A DNA stretch of 64,000 bases from assembly GCA_025141015.1 (NCBI GenBank), contig CP081101.1, forward strand, positions 186,001-250,000. The letters are read 5' to 3'. This stretch comes from Rhodobacteraceae bacterium M382 (GTDB lineage: Bacteria > Pseudomonadota > Alphaproteobacteria > Rhodobacterales > Rhodobacteraceae). Under the pieces are notes generated by a model. It searched no databases, had not been told where the DNA came from, and was given only the letters and a program-made list of their open reading frames with translations. The position numbers and the translations under genes are program-made. This document shows, one piece after another, positions 63,661 through 64,000 of the stretch. Numbering within the stretch: the first letter of the stretch is position 1; each line of letters opens with the position of its first letter.

Positions 63661-64000
63661 TTACAGTTTGTCGCGCAAGGAAAACCACAGCATCGCCAAA
63701 ACCAAAAGAGGGGATCGCAACGCCGGGCCACCCGGAAAAGTCGGCGTCGGCACCTTGGCCATCAGGTCGAAACGTTCGGCTTGACCAGATATTGTTTCGG
63801 CCGCGATCTGACCTGACAAGGTGGCCATCGCCACACCATGCCCTGAAAATCCCGAACAACTGATCACATTACCTGCCAGCCGCTCAAAATGGGGCATCCG
63901 GTTCATGGTGATCCCCAATGTCCCACCCCAGGCGAAATCAATTCGGGTCTCTTTGAGTTGGGGATAGATTTCGAGCATCGGGCGGCGCACCGCCCCCGCG
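63661..64000 (-). CDS. FAD-dependent amine oxidoreductase, C-terminal part (cut by window end)
   Basis: The frame is open to the window edge and covers the last 112 or so residues of a second PuuB/YgaF-like flavoprotein: RPMLEIYPQLKETRIDFAWGGTLGITMNRMPHFERL and CSGFSGHGVAMATLSGQIAAETISGQAERFDLMAKV, the FAD-binding C-terminal segment, ending in a hydrophobic tail. It is upstream of and co-directional with the oxidase at 62305. Start and FAD N-terminal motif lie outside the window. Confidence 0.85.
   Translation of the reverse strand, partial: AGAVRRPMLEIYPQLKETRIDFAWGGTLGITMNRMPHFERLAGNVISCSGFSGHGVAMATLSGQIAAETISGQAERFDLMAKVPTPTFPGGPALRSPLLVLAMLWFSLRDKL

Overview
The window looks like chromosomal DNA of a marine Rhodobacterales (Roseobacter-group) alphaproteobacterium. 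The basis is moderately high GC, a monomeric NADP isocitrate dehydrogenase, TTT and peptide-type ABC transporters, many LysR regulators, cytosolic sulfatases, and Rieske, BCCT and DadA-type genes for amines and betaines. There is no rRNA, tRNA, CRISPR array or intact insertion sequence that I can see. This taxonomic reading is an inference from gene content.

Layout. 1-1.9 kb: the 3' end of an alanine racemase-like gene, then debris (a collapsed IS30-type transposase and a LuxR-type fragment). 1.9-12.1 kb: a sulfatase island built around one divergent promoter. Leftward run tctC-tctB-tctA, a sulfatase and an FMN-dependent hydroxy-acid dehydrogenase; rightward run a MarR regulator, a second sulfatase, an AbrB-type membrane protein and a formylglycine-generating enzyme with both active-site cysteines. 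The parts fit import of an intact sulfate ester, cytosolic desulfation and oxidation of the freed 2-hydroxy acid. 12.1-17.2 kb: a DUF2652-SRPBCC protein, a Crp/Fnr regulator and a DUF3604 gene broken by one in-frame TAG, with three copies of a 63-bp imperfect repeat in the gaps. 17.2-26 kb: a LysR gene and a complete peptide-type ABC transporter operon ending in a 3-hydroxyisobutyrate-dehydrogenase-like gene and an aldehyde dehydrogenase. 26.3-32.5 kb: an orphan Tat-type substrate-binding protein with a third sulfatase, two LysR genes and a GlmS-like cobalamin-domain protein that lacks the cobalt-ligating histidine.

32.65-46.43 kb: an exact-length inverted duplication. Two nearly identical 2,513-bp copies of the whole icd unit (upstream region, gene, terminator) face each other around about 8.7 kb holding a GlxA-type regulator, a GntR regulator, a DapA-family lyase, an aldehyde dehydrogenase, a DadA/PuuB-like oxidase, a Rieske oxygenase and a Pit phosphate permease. 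The first six look like an amine or cyclic amino-acid catabolic module; the duplication could let the block invert.

46.4-64 kb: an ACT-domain protein and Tex; then a LysR-controlled operon (semialdehyde-dehydrogenase-like ALDH, an M19 peptidase-like protein with altered metal ligands, an unrecognised 564-residue protein, DUF3726, an Ldh2-family reductase, a BCCT transporter); then divergent oxyR and katG, a YqaA-like membrane protein and two tandem FAD oxidases, the last cut by the window end. The strongest candidates for undescribed biology are the sulfate-ester island, the M19-like/564-residue/DUF3726/Ldh2/BCCT operon and the inverted icd duplication.
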